From Leishmania infantum JPCM5 (Eukaryota > Euglenozoa > Kinetoplastea > Trypanosomatida > Trypanosomatidae): a stretch of DNA of 64,000 nt. The stretch is from contig NC_009420.2 of assembly GCF_000002875.2 (NCBI RefSeq), forward strand, positions 2,542,320 through 2,606,319, read 5' to 3'. How positions within the stretch are numbered: the stretch's first letter is position 1; each line of letters begins with the position of its first letter. The position numbers and the translations under genes are program-made. The notes below the pieces were generated by a model. The model ran no database searches and had not been told where the DNA came from. It saw only the letters and a list, made by a program, of their open reading frames with translations. Shown here one piece after another: positions 9,550 to 19,661 of this stretch.

Positions 9550-11408
9550 CTAGTGTGGACGGCGAGCGAGTGATGAGGGGGAGGGAGGGGGTAGTGGAAG
9601 AAGCGAGAATCAAGGGTAGAAGTCGGTGCGCACACGTTAGTAGCAGCGCGTGCCCAAGAAAGGAAAGAAGAACGGAATAACAAACGACAAGCGTCTTGCA
9701 CTGATGTCTCGCCCCTCTTCAGACTCATTCACGTGGCGACGCTTGACTTCACTGAACGTGGCAACAAAGACGCGTGTGGTTAGGGGATGAGAAAACAGGT
9801 CTAGCGAAAGCGTGGGAGAGACAGAGGCGCTGCGACGCAACAGACACCGCTCAAGAGAAAGAGAGATGAAGGCGCACCGGCTGACGCAATGCCGCCGCCT
9901 CGTTTCGCTTTCACAGGTATACGAAAAAAAGAAACTTTCGTTTGTGCGTGCGTCGGTGTCGCTACACAGTCGAGTCACACAGGAAAGAGAGATACGCTGC
10001 GAGAAAACGCAGCAACAACGTGTCGGCGTAATGGAAGGGATGAGGCAAACCACACACGAAAAAAAAACGTGAGAAACGCGGCTTTGGGAAAAGGCGTGGC
10101 CAAACAAGACGAGAAGGTCCGGCGGCGGATGGAGAAGGGGATGGAGAAGAGTGCAACACGCACAACGTCACGGGCACAACGTGGATTCCAACGCCTACAA
10201 CGTTTTCTTTTTTTCGTCGAACCAACCACAATAACGGCAACTATATATATATATGGAATTATCGCGGCAGTAGTGAGGCAAACGAAGGAGAGATGCGTGT
10301 CTCTCTCGTTTTGCGTGTATGTGCACGCGTGTACAGGATTGTCTTTCCCTTGCTCCGTTTCCTTCTGTGCGAAGAGCCTTTCCGAAACACAACCGCTCCT
10401 GCTGCTCCGTTGCGCACTCCTGCAACCTCGCTGCCTTCGCGCAAGACCGCCCGTCGGAATCGAGGAGGGGCGAGGGGGAGGAACAATAGCAGATATGTTC
10501 AACTTGCCTCACACATTATACAAACGACGCGTGACAACGAATGGTGCGACAGCGGAGGAGCGGCCGAGCCCGCGGGACTGTGGCGCAACCGCCGCCAGAA
10601 GACTTCTTGGGCCGCGGTGGACTAGAACAGAAGAAGAAATAGAGGAGTGCTCGTCAGTTGCGTCATTGACTCTCTCCCGCCCCTCCTTTTTTTTTCGCTT
10701 TCTGTACGACAGGACCACACGAAAGAAAATGCGTATCTATGTGCGGATCTGTGCCTCGGTGGCGTTGACAGGGCCCTCAGGGGTGTGAGGAGTAGGACCG
10801 CGGCAAACAGTGAAGATGCTAGGATTGTTTCGACGTTGGAAGGTAAGAAGGCAGAGCATGCGCTTCGAGGGGCCCGGCAGAGGGTAAAGTGAAAATACAT
10901 ATATATATATATATATCCCACAGTGCTGACGTCGTACACGCGCGAGTGGACGTGCACACCCGCCGGCTGATCTACTGATGACAGGGTAGGGTGTGGATGG
11001 ACTGGGCAGAATGGCAGTGGTGATGGCAAGGAGAAAATGCAGCAAAACCAGAGGCTCAAGGAGGGACGGGCAGTGCTGCGTAAAGGCGCGCGACACCGCA
11101 GAGGCGCACCCACGCAGCATGAAAGGAGTTGCGCCTACGGGAGGGGCAGAGAACGAAATCACTTCGCGCTCGTCCTGTGCACCACATGACGCCGCCGGCG
11201 CCCGAGGACAACGGCGGTGCCTGCCTGCCTCCTCCATTACCTGTTTTCTATATTTCACGGTAAGAAGAGGGTGCAAGCCCGTGCACGCATGCTGCTTTGT
11301 TGCAGCCGCGTAAATTCCTTGTCTCGCTTGCTTCACCTTAGCCGCCTCGGGCGCTGATGAGGTGGCAGGGGTACACATATGAACGGGAAAAAAGCCACAG
11401 CGAACCCG
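9550..11408. other. 1.86 kb intergenic region without a recognisable gene
   Basis: Expected to be 3' UTR of the membrane protein at 11409-12635 plus the carrier 5' UTR. A polypyrimidine tract in RNA sense lies at about 9565-9605. TA tracts occur at 10242-10255 and 10898-10917. The plus-strand frame 9889-10788 and minus-strand frames here are low-complexity and show no family resemblance. Confidence 0.6.
10898..10917. repeat. (TA)n microsatellite
   Basis: An alternating AT tract of about 20 bp, with a similar shorter one at 10242-10255. Both lie in the non-coding interval. Confidence 0.85.
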
Positions 11409-12635
11409 CTACACAACGATAAGGTCTGCAGTGATGCCGCTGCCGCTGCCGAAGAGCTCCCAACCAAACCGGCGGTGGTAGAGTGCGACGGCGCATCCTA
11501 CGGAGATCAACCAGGCTAGCAAGATGAGAAGCCCTTGCACCAAGGCCGGGATGGAGCCGATGGACATGAAGCACGACATAACGCACGTCACCAGCACCAC
11601 TGTCATGGTCCATCGGATGATCCCCTCCAACGCCTCAGAGGTGGCGGTGTGTCGGCGCAACGTAAAGACGAGGAGACCGAGGAACAAAGCCGCGGTAATG
11701 ATGTAGAGAGCCACCGATGCCAGCAGCACCGTCGCCACCGCCGTGACCTTAAGCGCCCACACCAACAGCTCGCAGAAGAGGCCGTCAAGGCGAGGCTCCA
11801 GAGCGTAGTACGGCACGTCCTTACCCCCTAGCAGCCGAAGAAACCCGATGCCGACGTCAAGGCTGACAAACGACACAGCGGTCAAGAGCCAAGCAAACAT
11901 GCCAGCGAACCATTGGGCACCGCTGCCGCACGTGTACGGAGGAGAGGTGGCAGTGTCGCTCGTATGCGTTCCGTCACAGGGAAGGAGGCGGCCGACGCAG
12001 AAGAGCACCATCAGTAGTAGTGTTAGAGGAAACCAGGAGCTTAGGCAAATCCACGTCCGCACACGGTCCCCTGGCGCGCGCACGTGAAAAGGATTGTAGC
12101 CCTTAGCGGGTAGGAAAACCACTCCCACGAGGACCCCCAACAGCCCCGCGCAAATCAAAATGCCAAGGCAGAGGGCAAACAAGGGCCCCATCAAGGTACC
12201 GGGAAGTCCGAACATTGCGAAGGCGTAGAGGTTCCCCTTCGCCGTGTAGTGTGTGAAGAGGTAGAGACACAACGGGTGTCCGACTGCGACAACGACCAAC
12301 GTTTGCACCGCAAACCATGACTGGTACGTGTTGGGAAGCAGCCGCGTAACAGTCGCGGAGACGCGCTCGTAGCGATAATGGCCGACTTCGATGAACACAA
12401 AGGGAGCGATTCGTCTAAGCAGGCTGGCCATCAGCACGCAGAGCATCGCAACCGTGAGGGTCGTGTTAACGACGCGCGGATGAACGTGGCCGGCGCAGAT
12501 CATAATAATTACGTATACAACAAGAGCGAAGACGTGCAGCACTGACGGCGCCACAGTCTGCACGTAGCGAAAGGCCGACGCTGGCACAGCGGTGATCGTC
12601 GCTGTGTCAGGAGGCACACTGTCGAACGACATCAT
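11409..12635 (-). CDS. Conserved hypothetical polytopic membrane protein
   Basis: A 408-aa protein from the first of two adjacent ATGs at 12635-12630 (MMSFDSVPPDTATIT); codons upstream of this lack an ATG in frame. Roughly ten hydrophobic segments span the whole chain, for example LHVFALVVYVIIMICAG near the N-terminus, two back-to-back helices around LCLGILICAGLLGVLVGVVF in the middle, and LLILLAWLISVGCAVALY near the C-terminus. Soluble loops are short, and one carries a Cys-containing stretch (PPYTCGSGAQWF). There is no signal peptide separate from the first helix and no transporter signature I recognise. It may be a kinetoplastid-specific membrane protein. The compartment is unknown. Confidence 0.85.
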   Translation of the reverse strand: MMSFDSVPPDTATITAVPASAFRYVQTVAPSVLHVFALVVYVIIMICAGHVHPRVVNTTLTVAMLCVLMASLLRRIAPFVFIEVGHYRYERVSATVTRLLPNTYQSWFAVQTLVVVAVGHPLCLYLFTHYTAKGNLYAFAMFGLPGTLMGPLFALCLGILICAGLLGVLVGVVFLPAKGYNPFHVRAPGDRVRTWICLSSWFPLTLLLMVLFCVGRLLPCDGTHTSDTATSPPYTCGSGAQWFAGMFAWLLTAVSFVSLDVGIGFLRLLGGKDVPYYALEPRLDGLFCELLVWALKVTAVATVLLASVALYIITAALFLGLLVFTLRRHTATSEALEGIIRWTMTVVLVTCVMSCFMSIGSIPALVQGLLILLAWLISVGCAVALYHRRFGWELFGSGSGITADLIVV

Positions 12636-13564
12636 GGCTAGCGTGCACCCATGTACGCAAGCAGCGCATACTAGGCGACCACGCAAACGGAAGGAGAGCA
12701 GAGGCGTGTTTGCGTGTGCAAAAAGGCGCGGAAAAAAAAAGCGAAGAAAAGCGGGTCAGCGTATTCCTGAGAACTTCTCTGTGTGCGTCTGGGTGTGCGC
12801 ATGAGGGTGCGCGTGCAAGCCCAGCTGACGATGTGCTCTGAGCCACGATGACACGACGAGGCCGCTTTCGCATTTTGGACTCAACGGAACAGACGATATG
12901 GAGAACCACAACGACGGCGGAAAACGACGAGAAGAAGGTGCGAGGCAGTCTCTGACAAAGCACGCAGCCGCTGCGCAGGAGATCCAGTGAAAGCGAGATC
13001 GGTGGCAGACAACCAGAAAGAGGGGAGCGTTTACACCATGTTAACCCCACCCTATCCTCAGCTATCGCCGCAAGCATCATATGGCTTTGCAGAAAGGAAA
13101 AACGGAGGGGGAGGGCGGCGTGTCAGCTTCCAGAGGTGAAGAAGACCCTTTACCGTGAAACAACCCGCTCTCTCGCCATTGATCGCTTCCACTCTGAGGA
13201 GTGTGATTTGCGGCAGTGGCAACACGAAGAGGAGCTCCACCAGCCACGCCATCATTTGACTTGCTCCGGCGGCTCAGTCGTTTACTGCGACACACAACAA
13301 CAAAGGCAGAGACAAAACTACGCGTACGCGCAAACGTTTCCAGGATTCTTGTATCATCAACTTCGGCGTAGCGTCGTGCTAGCGGTAGAGATGAAATGCC
13401 AGCGCAGGAAGACAGACTGGGTGGGCAGGAGATCGCTGATGGAGGGAGGGAAACCAGGGTAGGGCAGGTGGCTTGAGCACTGCGAAAAGCCACCGTAAGA
13501 ACGCCCCGTTGCCCATCCTTTTGTTATTGCGGTCGTCTCCCTCTCAGTCCTGCTGTGCTCTCCT
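12636..13564. other. 0.93 kb intergenic region without a recognisable gene
   Basis: Expected 3' UTR of the Z-alpha-like gene followed by the 5' UTR of the membrane protein gene. It contains an A-rich patch at 12720-12750. Frames on both strands have UTR-like composition. No repeat or RNA gene was noticed. Confidence 0.6.
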
Positions 13565-14128
13565 TTACCGCCACACATAGGTGCCTAAGTTGGTGGCCTC
13601 GCGCATCAGCAGCCCCGTTTCACGCAGCCGCTTGAACGCCCTCGGGGCGCTGCGCCGGTACTGAAAAGGAAGCTCCATTATGTAGAAGTGAATGTCCTTG
13701 CCCGGCACCGCCTGCACGAGTTCTACGATGGCGCTCTCCAGCTCACAAGAGTCCGCGCGAGAAACCGACGCAGGAGTGTCGGCAGGCATTTCGGGTGCCG
13801 TTGGAGCCGTCGGCGGGGTATTCCGGAGAAATGACAGGTCCTCCTCATCTGGGTTGTGGGGTCGCACCTGATGCCGCTTCGGGTTCGAAAACAACGGGTA
13901 CCAGCGCGGTGCAGCGTCCTTGCCGTCGGCGCGGTCAATGTCTACCTTGCCATTGCGTTTCAGGACGCCCCAGAGGAGGTGGTTCAACTGCATCACGTTC
14001 TCTTGGCCAAAGTAGCGATTGGCGTAGTAAGTGGTCGTCATCCCTGGATCACTGCGGATAGTCTGCAGCAGACTGCCGGGGGTCAGTGGCCGCTCGACCC
14101 TTAGAAGCAGCACGGCGCCTCGTCTCAT
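13565..14128 (-). CDS. Protein with two Z-alpha-like winged-helix domains (RBP7910-like)
   Basis: A 187-aa protein starting at the ATG at 14128 (MRRGAVLLLRVERPL); the open frame continues upstream into UTR-like sequence. Residues about 40-78 look like a Z-alpha recognition core: Asn49 followed four residues later by aromatic Trp53, then a beta-wing with GK at 60-61 and APRW at 73-76. This copies the Asn, Tyr, Pro-x-Trp arrangement that contacts Z-form nucleic acid in ADAR1. The last 40 residues (RAFKRLRETG, ending YVWR) repeat the pattern less well. I recall a T. brucei mitochondrial RNA-binding protein with Z-alpha domains, RBP7910, linked to RNA editing and located next to PGAM; the local gene order agrees. 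Residues 80-130 form a Pro/Asp-rich linker. Function by analogy: Z-RNA or AU-rich RNA binding in the mitochondrion. Confidence 0.8.
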   Translation of the reverse strand: MRRGAVLLLRVERPLTPGSLLQTIRSDPGMTTTYYANRYFGQENVMQLNHLLWGVLKRNGKVDIDRADGKDAAPRWYPLFSNPKRHQVRPHNPDEEDLSFLRNTPPTAPTAPEMPADTPASVSRADSCELESAIVELVQAVPGKDIHFYIMELPFQYRRSAPRAFKRLRETGLLMREATNLGTYVWR

Positions 14129-15873
14129 GGTGATAAGAGAGGACGCACAGCTAAGAAGAGTGGGCAAGGGGCACAACGCGGCAAATGTGTGCCCGCCACC
14201 TGTCGGAAGAACAGCGCAGAAGAAAGCAGCCGTGGTGCCTTTTCTACAAGGGCATGCGGGCTGCAGTGTAGAAGACACACACGCACAACACTTCGCGGCC
14301 GCTGTGTTCTCGAGGCAAGAGTGGAGGAAAATGAAGAGATCGGATAACGAAGAAGGCAAGGGGCTGAATGTACGAGACGTGCATCATCGAAGAGATAGGC
14401 GGCCGTGCTTCCCTACAATGCCGACAGAAATTCGTGTGTTTAAGCCCCTGGTAGCAGAGCCGGCTTTGCCGCGGGTTGCGTGATACCCGTATGGGAGGGA
14501 GCAGCATCACCGCCACGTCTCTTCAGCCGCTTTGCGTTCCCTGACATCAACGGCCCGCCCCCAGCGCTACCGCATGGCGTCCCGCACACCGTGGAGGGTG
14601 CCAGCGCATCACGGCGGGAGAAAACTCCCTCGAGCCCGAGGAGGTCGGCGCGAAGAAGAAACGCGCGCGCATGCGCACTTGTACCTTTCGCCTCTTCCTT
14701 TGTTTTGCCTGGGATGCACAGGAGCGCGTCGGTGTGCACGCATGTGGTGGAGTGGCATGTGTGCAGCTGCTGCAAGAGGAGCACAAGCACTGCACCTCCA
14801 CCGCACACACCCACGGCAACCCACGAAGGCCCACCCCTCTCGATGGGCACTAGCCACATATCAACTCCCACCTCTCCCTCTGCAAGCCACGGCGGCAACA
14901 GAGATACCAGACCAACACGCGAACAACAGTGACTAGTAGTTGAGAAAACACACACACCCACAGAAGAAGGCGACGGGGCTGTGGAAGAGAAGAGGGAGAA
15001 TAACGACTAGGCAAAAGACGCTGACTTGCTTCGCTGCCGGCAGCCGCCACGAAAAGCAAAAAACAAAGAGCAACGAAGGAACTGCCATATCCGCACTGCT
15101 ACGGCGGAGCCTGCATATGTTAACAACGGCATGGGTGGGCGAGTGCCCGTGTGTATGCTGGTGAGTGTGTGTGTGTGTGTGTATGTGGGGAAAGTGAGAG
15201 AGTACCAGTGGGGCGGAGAGGAAGCGATGCGCCGAGGGAACAGACACGAAAGAAAAAAACAAAATGGAACAAGTCGAGAGAGTGAAAGGGAAAGAGGGAG
15301 GGAGAGGGGCAAGACAGCTCCAAGTACAGAACATTCACAGCAAATGCGCAATCCATCAACGGCACACGTTCACCCTATACCCAATCAGGCAAACCCGTAC
15401 GAGCGCGCCTTCAAACGCCACGGCAAAATGATTGACACCTCCCCACCACACACACACACACAAACGTACACACATGCACATACTACATCATAGACGCCCC
15501 AAGATGGCAGGCGAGTATGCGAGGAGATTAGCCGTCGTTCCTCTAAAGCTCGAAAGCGCAGCACAAGACACCTGCAGACATAGACACATGACCCGAAACA
15601 TAGAGTTGCCCATCTAGAGGTACATGAAGGCGAGCCACATCCGAAGACACGCAGCGACAAGGGTAACAACAACAAAACTCAAATATCCAGAGTGATCTAT
15701 GTGTGTGTGTGGGGGGGGGGAAGACACGGTGATGGCTGGCATCAACGCGCTAGGAAGGAGACTACTTGGTACAGACAAGGAAGCGACAAGAAAAGAAATT
15801 AGCTGATAAAGGAGGAGGCTCAGGTAGACGTCCCTGCCCGGAGTACCTCGCTTTAAACTTTTGCAGCTGTTCT
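14129..15873. other. 1.75 kb intergenic region, one weak open frame
   Basis: Expected 3' UTR of the SAS6-like gene plus the short 5' UTR of the Z-alpha-like gene. A GT tract lies at about 15164-15183, CA-rich sequence at 15445-15480 and a G-run at 15711-15720. A minus-strand frame at 14961-14440 (173 codons) has no family resemblance and is not called. Confidence 0.55.
14151..14152 (-). promoter_or_regulatory. Predicted spliced-leader acceptor AG for the Z-alpha-like gene
   Basis: In mRNA sense, the tract CCCCTTGCCCACTCTTCTTAG precedes a 22-nt leader to the ATG at 14128. This supports the short start over the longer open frame. Pattern-based prediction. Confidence 0.5.
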
Positions 15874-16467
15874 TCAGCGGCGAGCAGGGCTCGCACGCTT
15901 GATCTGCTCCGTGACCAAATCGAGTCGTGCGCGGATGGCGCTGTAGCGGTACTGCGCCTGCTCGCGGACCACCTCAGGCGGGGAAGCGCGAAACGGCAGC
16001 ACCAGTACGCTGACTAGCTTGTACTCTAAGTTCTCCACAAACTCCAAGTTGGCGGTGCCATCGTCGCCGAGGAGGAGCGCCGCGATGAAGCGACCGGGCT
16101 CGCGGATGCACCGGTTGAACATCTTCAGCAGTGTCATCAGGAACTCCGAGAATTCGCACACCAGATTCTGATCCTCGCGCAGTCGTAGAAATCCCTGGTC
16201 GTTGATGATGCAGGTGTAGTGGAAGAAGATGTCCGACTCGGTGGTCACCTCTACACGAAGACTAGCCAGGTTGCGCTCCTCGCCAGTGGTGAGGACCTTG
16301 ACCTTCATTGGCTCCAGAGAACCGGCAGAAGACTGCCCGCCTCGCATGGCGCGTAGTTCGCATGGTACCTCGCGATCATACACAAGTCGCGAGCCATCGG
16401 CTAGTGATGGGTCTGCCTGCTGTATCGCTATGAAGTCTTGCTCCAGCTGCGATAGGAGGTCCGCCAT
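15874..16467 (-). CDS. SAS6L: SAS-6-like protein: stand-alone SAS-6 head domain (SAS6L)
   Basis: A 197-aa protein from the ATG at 16467 (MADLLSQLEQ); upstream codons of the frame lack ATG. Residues 28-175 match the N-terminal head of the centriole cartwheel protein SAS-6: LVYDREVP at 28-35, the beta strands LASLRVEVTTESDIFFHYTC at 68-87, FLRLREDQNL at 93-102, and NLEYKLVSVLVLPF at 146-159. In SAS-6 the last segment carries the Phe that plugs the partner head; here Tyr149 takes that place. The long coiled coil and C-terminal tail of SAS-6 are missing, which is the defining trait of SAS6-like proteins described in trypanosomes and apicomplexans. These associate with the basal body or apical complex. 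The family call is firm and the cellular site is inferred. Confidence 0.85.
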   Translation of the reverse strand: MADLLSQLEQDFIAIQQADPSLADGSRLVYDREVPCELRAMRGGQSSAGSLEPMKVKVLTTGEERNLASLRVEVTTESDIFFHYTCIINDQGFLRLREDQNLVCEFSEFLMTLLKMFNRCIREPGRFIAALLLGDDGTANLEFVENLEYKLVSVLVLPFRASPPEVVREQAQYRYSAIRARLDLVTEQIKRASPARR

Positions 16468-17658
16468 GAGTACACCAGGTGGCGCAGCCGTGTGCGTGTT
16501 GGTGCTCAACCAGGGGAGCGGGGCGTGATCAAACTGAGAGAGTGGGCGAGAGGGGAGGGCAAGAAATGTCGACAGCGGGCGGCGATGGCAAGCGAGAGAG
16601 CGAAAGCCGGGGTTTCACACAACGTAGTCTATGGAATCAAAAAAGAAAACACGGAAGCGCACAGCACAAACAACTTGCCCCAGAAAAAACAGCAGAGACC
16701 CACGAAACGGCGGGTGTGCGTGGAGGAAGAGGATAGGGCGGAGGGGAAGAGCAGCGAGCAAGTACCCCGTGAAAGCCACCTAAGAGGTGTTGATGGGTGC
16801 CGTGGAGAATCAGAGCGGCTCGCTGTCTGGTTTTGTGAGTGTGTGTGTGTGTATAGAGAAGTGACGTCGGTGGAAGGGTGAGGAAGTGGAGCTCCAAGTC
16901 GCAAGAAGCTACTTTACCGAGTAATTTTACCTGAGACACTGTGTAATGCGCGGTGGTAGTGGTGTGTGTGTTTGTGTGATGGGGTGGAGGCTGCAGTAGT
17001 GATGGCGGGAATGTAGTGGCAGAGGTGGTGTCACTCGAACACGCTGCACGTGGTACGGCGAGAGCCGAGGGGGTCCTCAGAAGAGGTGGATCCGTACGTG
17101 TGGGCAGAAAGGGTGATGATGCCACACAAGGAGGGAGACTTTGCTTTCAAAGTTACACACCAGCCTAATCTTCTTCTATAGTAGTGCGTCGGGCCGTTTT
17201 TTTTTGGTGCTTTCGTGTGTGTCTGCGTGTTGTGTGTCCCGTGTACGCGCAGCTGTGTCTATCATCCGACACCGTCCCCAAACGGCGGAGCCGGTGGTCA
17301 ACCAACGACGTAGTACTACAGATCTTAATGCATACAGTGTCTGGCATCCTCAGAGGCTCGTGAGTTCGTGTACGCGCGAGCGAATCGAAAAAAGCCCTCG
17401 ACCCTCTCACTCTGGTGAATGTGTTCGCGTGGGAGATGCTGCACACATGGCAGCGTTGAGCGTCGCATGAGGCGCACAAGTGTAACGCGCATCCGGGAGG
17501 AGAGCGTGCGTTCAAAGGCCCGCCGCACGAGTGCAGAAAGGAAAAAAAACCTCAGCTGGCATCAAAGCATCTTCGCAAACCGTGACGGCGCATCGGCCAG
17601 TTGATCGAACAGCGGAGCCGGGTGTGAGACGCGCCACGTTATCGGGGTTCTTCGTTCT
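16468..17658. other. 1.19 kb intergenic region without a recognisable gene
   Basis: Expected 3' UTR of the small TM gene at 17659-17940 and 5' UTR of the SAS6-like gene. In RNA sense there are CT-rich tracts around 16690-16780 and 16940-17000. No repeats of the SIDER type and no RNA gene were noticed. Confidence 0.6.
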
Positions 17659-17940
17659 TCACAAACGGTAGCCCTTCTGCACCGGAGGCTTCTTGTTAAA
17701 GTACACTTCCTCCACCATCTCCCGCTGGCGCGCGCAGTCCACGCAGACGCCGCCGCCGTTCTTCTGCCGATCAGAGTTCCACTTGAAGGTGTAGGCGATA
17801 CCGCCGACGGCAAAGAGGAGTGTGATGGGGAGAAGATAGTTCATCTTCCTCGGCAGCGCACGCCTACGTGAGCCCATGGCTACCATGCGAGGTGAGGCCG
17901 CCGCCACGTTCGGCCCTTTGTTGACGCCGGGCACATTCAT
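17659..17940 (-). CDS. Small single-pass membrane protein, function unknown
   Basis: A 93-aa protein starting at the ATG at 17940 (MNVPGVNKGPNVAAASPRMV). The upstream part of the frame is Pro/Ser/Arg-rich and read as UTR. A basic patch (GSRRRALPRK) precedes one hydrophobic helix at about residues 34-54 (MNYLLPITLLFAVGGIAYTF). A soluble tail follows with a CVDC pair and the ending PPVQKGYRL. The basic N-terminus and single helix would fit a mitochondrial inner-membrane or assembly subunit, but no family is recognised. GC-rich codon positions and the sharp N-terminal boundary support it as a real gene. Confidence 0.7.
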   Translation of the reverse strand: MNVPGVNKGPNVAAASPRMVAMGSRRRALPRKMNYLLPITLLFAVGGIAYTFKWNSDRQKNGGGVCVDCARQREMVEEVYFNKKPPVQKGYRL

Positions 17941-19661
17941 CGCTACTAGCGCCTCACCGCTCCTGTGAGTACCGAAAGAGGGGAGGGAAAGAGGGAGGCG
18001 CGGAAATCGGCGACCATCGCCAGCACAATATGCGCTTCCACTACGGTGTGTGCTTATCTGTGAGGGTGCTGCATCCAAGCCACCCGTAAGCAGCCTCCGA
18101 GATCCTTAAGCTGCTACTCAGAGCTGCGTTTCGGTGTCGTGCACAGAGAGAGATGTCGGAGGAGGTGTGCACACCCACACGCACACACATACGGATACGG
18201 CCCGCTCGGTGGCGCGGCTAATGAGCAGGGACTCCTCAAACCAGGCAAGGGAGAAGGCGAAAACCAAGGAAGTGAGACGGCGGTCGACGAGCAACATGGA
18301 AAATGAGTAGAGGGAAGAGAGGAGGGAGATACACACCCACACACACCGTTGAGGGAAAACACCACGGATGCAACGACACGAACAACGCCACGCCGCGGAG
18401 TCGTTCGGACCGTCCGAGCGTGGCCGACGTCGACACGCGAAACCGCAACTCCACGCCACGCACGCACGATCCCGAAGTGAGAATCGAGATGGTGCGGGTC
18501 ACGCAAACAAAAGAATATGACCGCCCCCGCTTCTCGTTGGAGCCCCTATCCTCCACTAGCGCGGAGGAAACGCAGAAGCGTCTAATATTGCACGGTGCGT
18601 TCCAGTGCGTCCGCCCGCCCGCTGCTGCTTCAGATTTGAGTCGTTGTTGTGATGGAAGGCAGAGAGGAAACAGCTAAGCATCGGAAGCAATCCGCGGCAA
18701 CAGGCGAAAGACACATGTACGCGTGTCTGTATGTGCATAAGCTCTGGTAAAAAAAAAAAGAGGACAGGAAAGAAAAGGCGTCCATTCTCGTACCACAGGA
18801 GCCCCCGCCCCCTCCCCCGCGCCTCTGGCACTTGTCCATCTCCTCCTGCCGTCGAGCCATGGCCCCTGGCCGTTGCATCGCCGTTAGCTGCATGAAGGGG
18901 CGCATGAGCGGAGTCGAGAGAGGGTCACTCTGTGGTTGAGGTGGGTGCGTGGGGCAGTGGTGAGGAGAACCGCGCTCTCATCGAGAGCACAATCCGGACG
19001 AGAAGAGATCTAGCGTCGCCGCGACACTTTCGAAATCACGCAATGGGGGAGGGAGGAAGCTCGCCCTCGCGCCTCCTTTGTCTTTGGCGTACATTCAAAT
19101 AAATAGAATAAAGCAAGAACCTCGTTTTACTTTTTCCTGTTCCCTTACAACGCGCACACTGGACGCGCGTACGCGTGCGTGTGCACCTGCGCGTGTGTGT
19201 GGAGGAAAGGGGGAGTTGGGAGGAGCGCAGTTCACCTAACAGCGGCAACACCGTTTACGGCTCCACATCCGTGGAGTGGAAAGCACGGGTTGGTGCTGGG
19301 CCGTGTATCTGCTGCGCGATCCCGCGGTGAAAAAGGGATCGGATGGAGGTGCAGCCACACCGGCGATGCCCCTAGCGTGCACTTGTGCTCCTTCCGTTGC
19401 CCTTGCCTCCGAACTCTGTGTGCGCCGGCACCGGCGCTACGCGTGCCCTCCCTCAAAAAAAAAAAAAAACATCACAGGCAAGGCAGCTCACGAGCAGCGC
19501 TAATACGGGAAAGCCAGCCAAGGAAGGATGGAGGGGGCTCTTTTGATGGGTGCATGCGTGCACGTCGTTGAGGAAGGGAGGGAAGAGGGGGAGGCGCGGT
19601 GGGTGAGGTGAAGCATGGGTGGGTATTAGTTGTGACTTCACCCTCCTCAGCAACTCCGGCC
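17941..19661. other. 1.72 kb intergenic region without a recognisable gene
   Basis: Expected 3' UTR of the phosphoglycerate mutase gene and 5' UTR of the small TM gene. Plus-strand A-runs at 18750-18760 and 19455-19469 are U-runs in the RNA. Frames here are Pro/Ser/Arg-rich and non-conserved in appearance. Confidence 0.6.

Noticed and set aside
9889..10788. 299-codon plus-strand open frame
   Set aside because: Antisense to the transcription unit, crosses a TA microsatellite, and reads as low-complexity Arg/Thr/Ser sequence.
14440..14961. 173-codon minus-strand open frame upstream of the Z-alpha-like gene
   Set aside because: No conserved-looking segment; a competing plus-strand frame of similar length covers the same bases. 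Kept only as a weak possibility.
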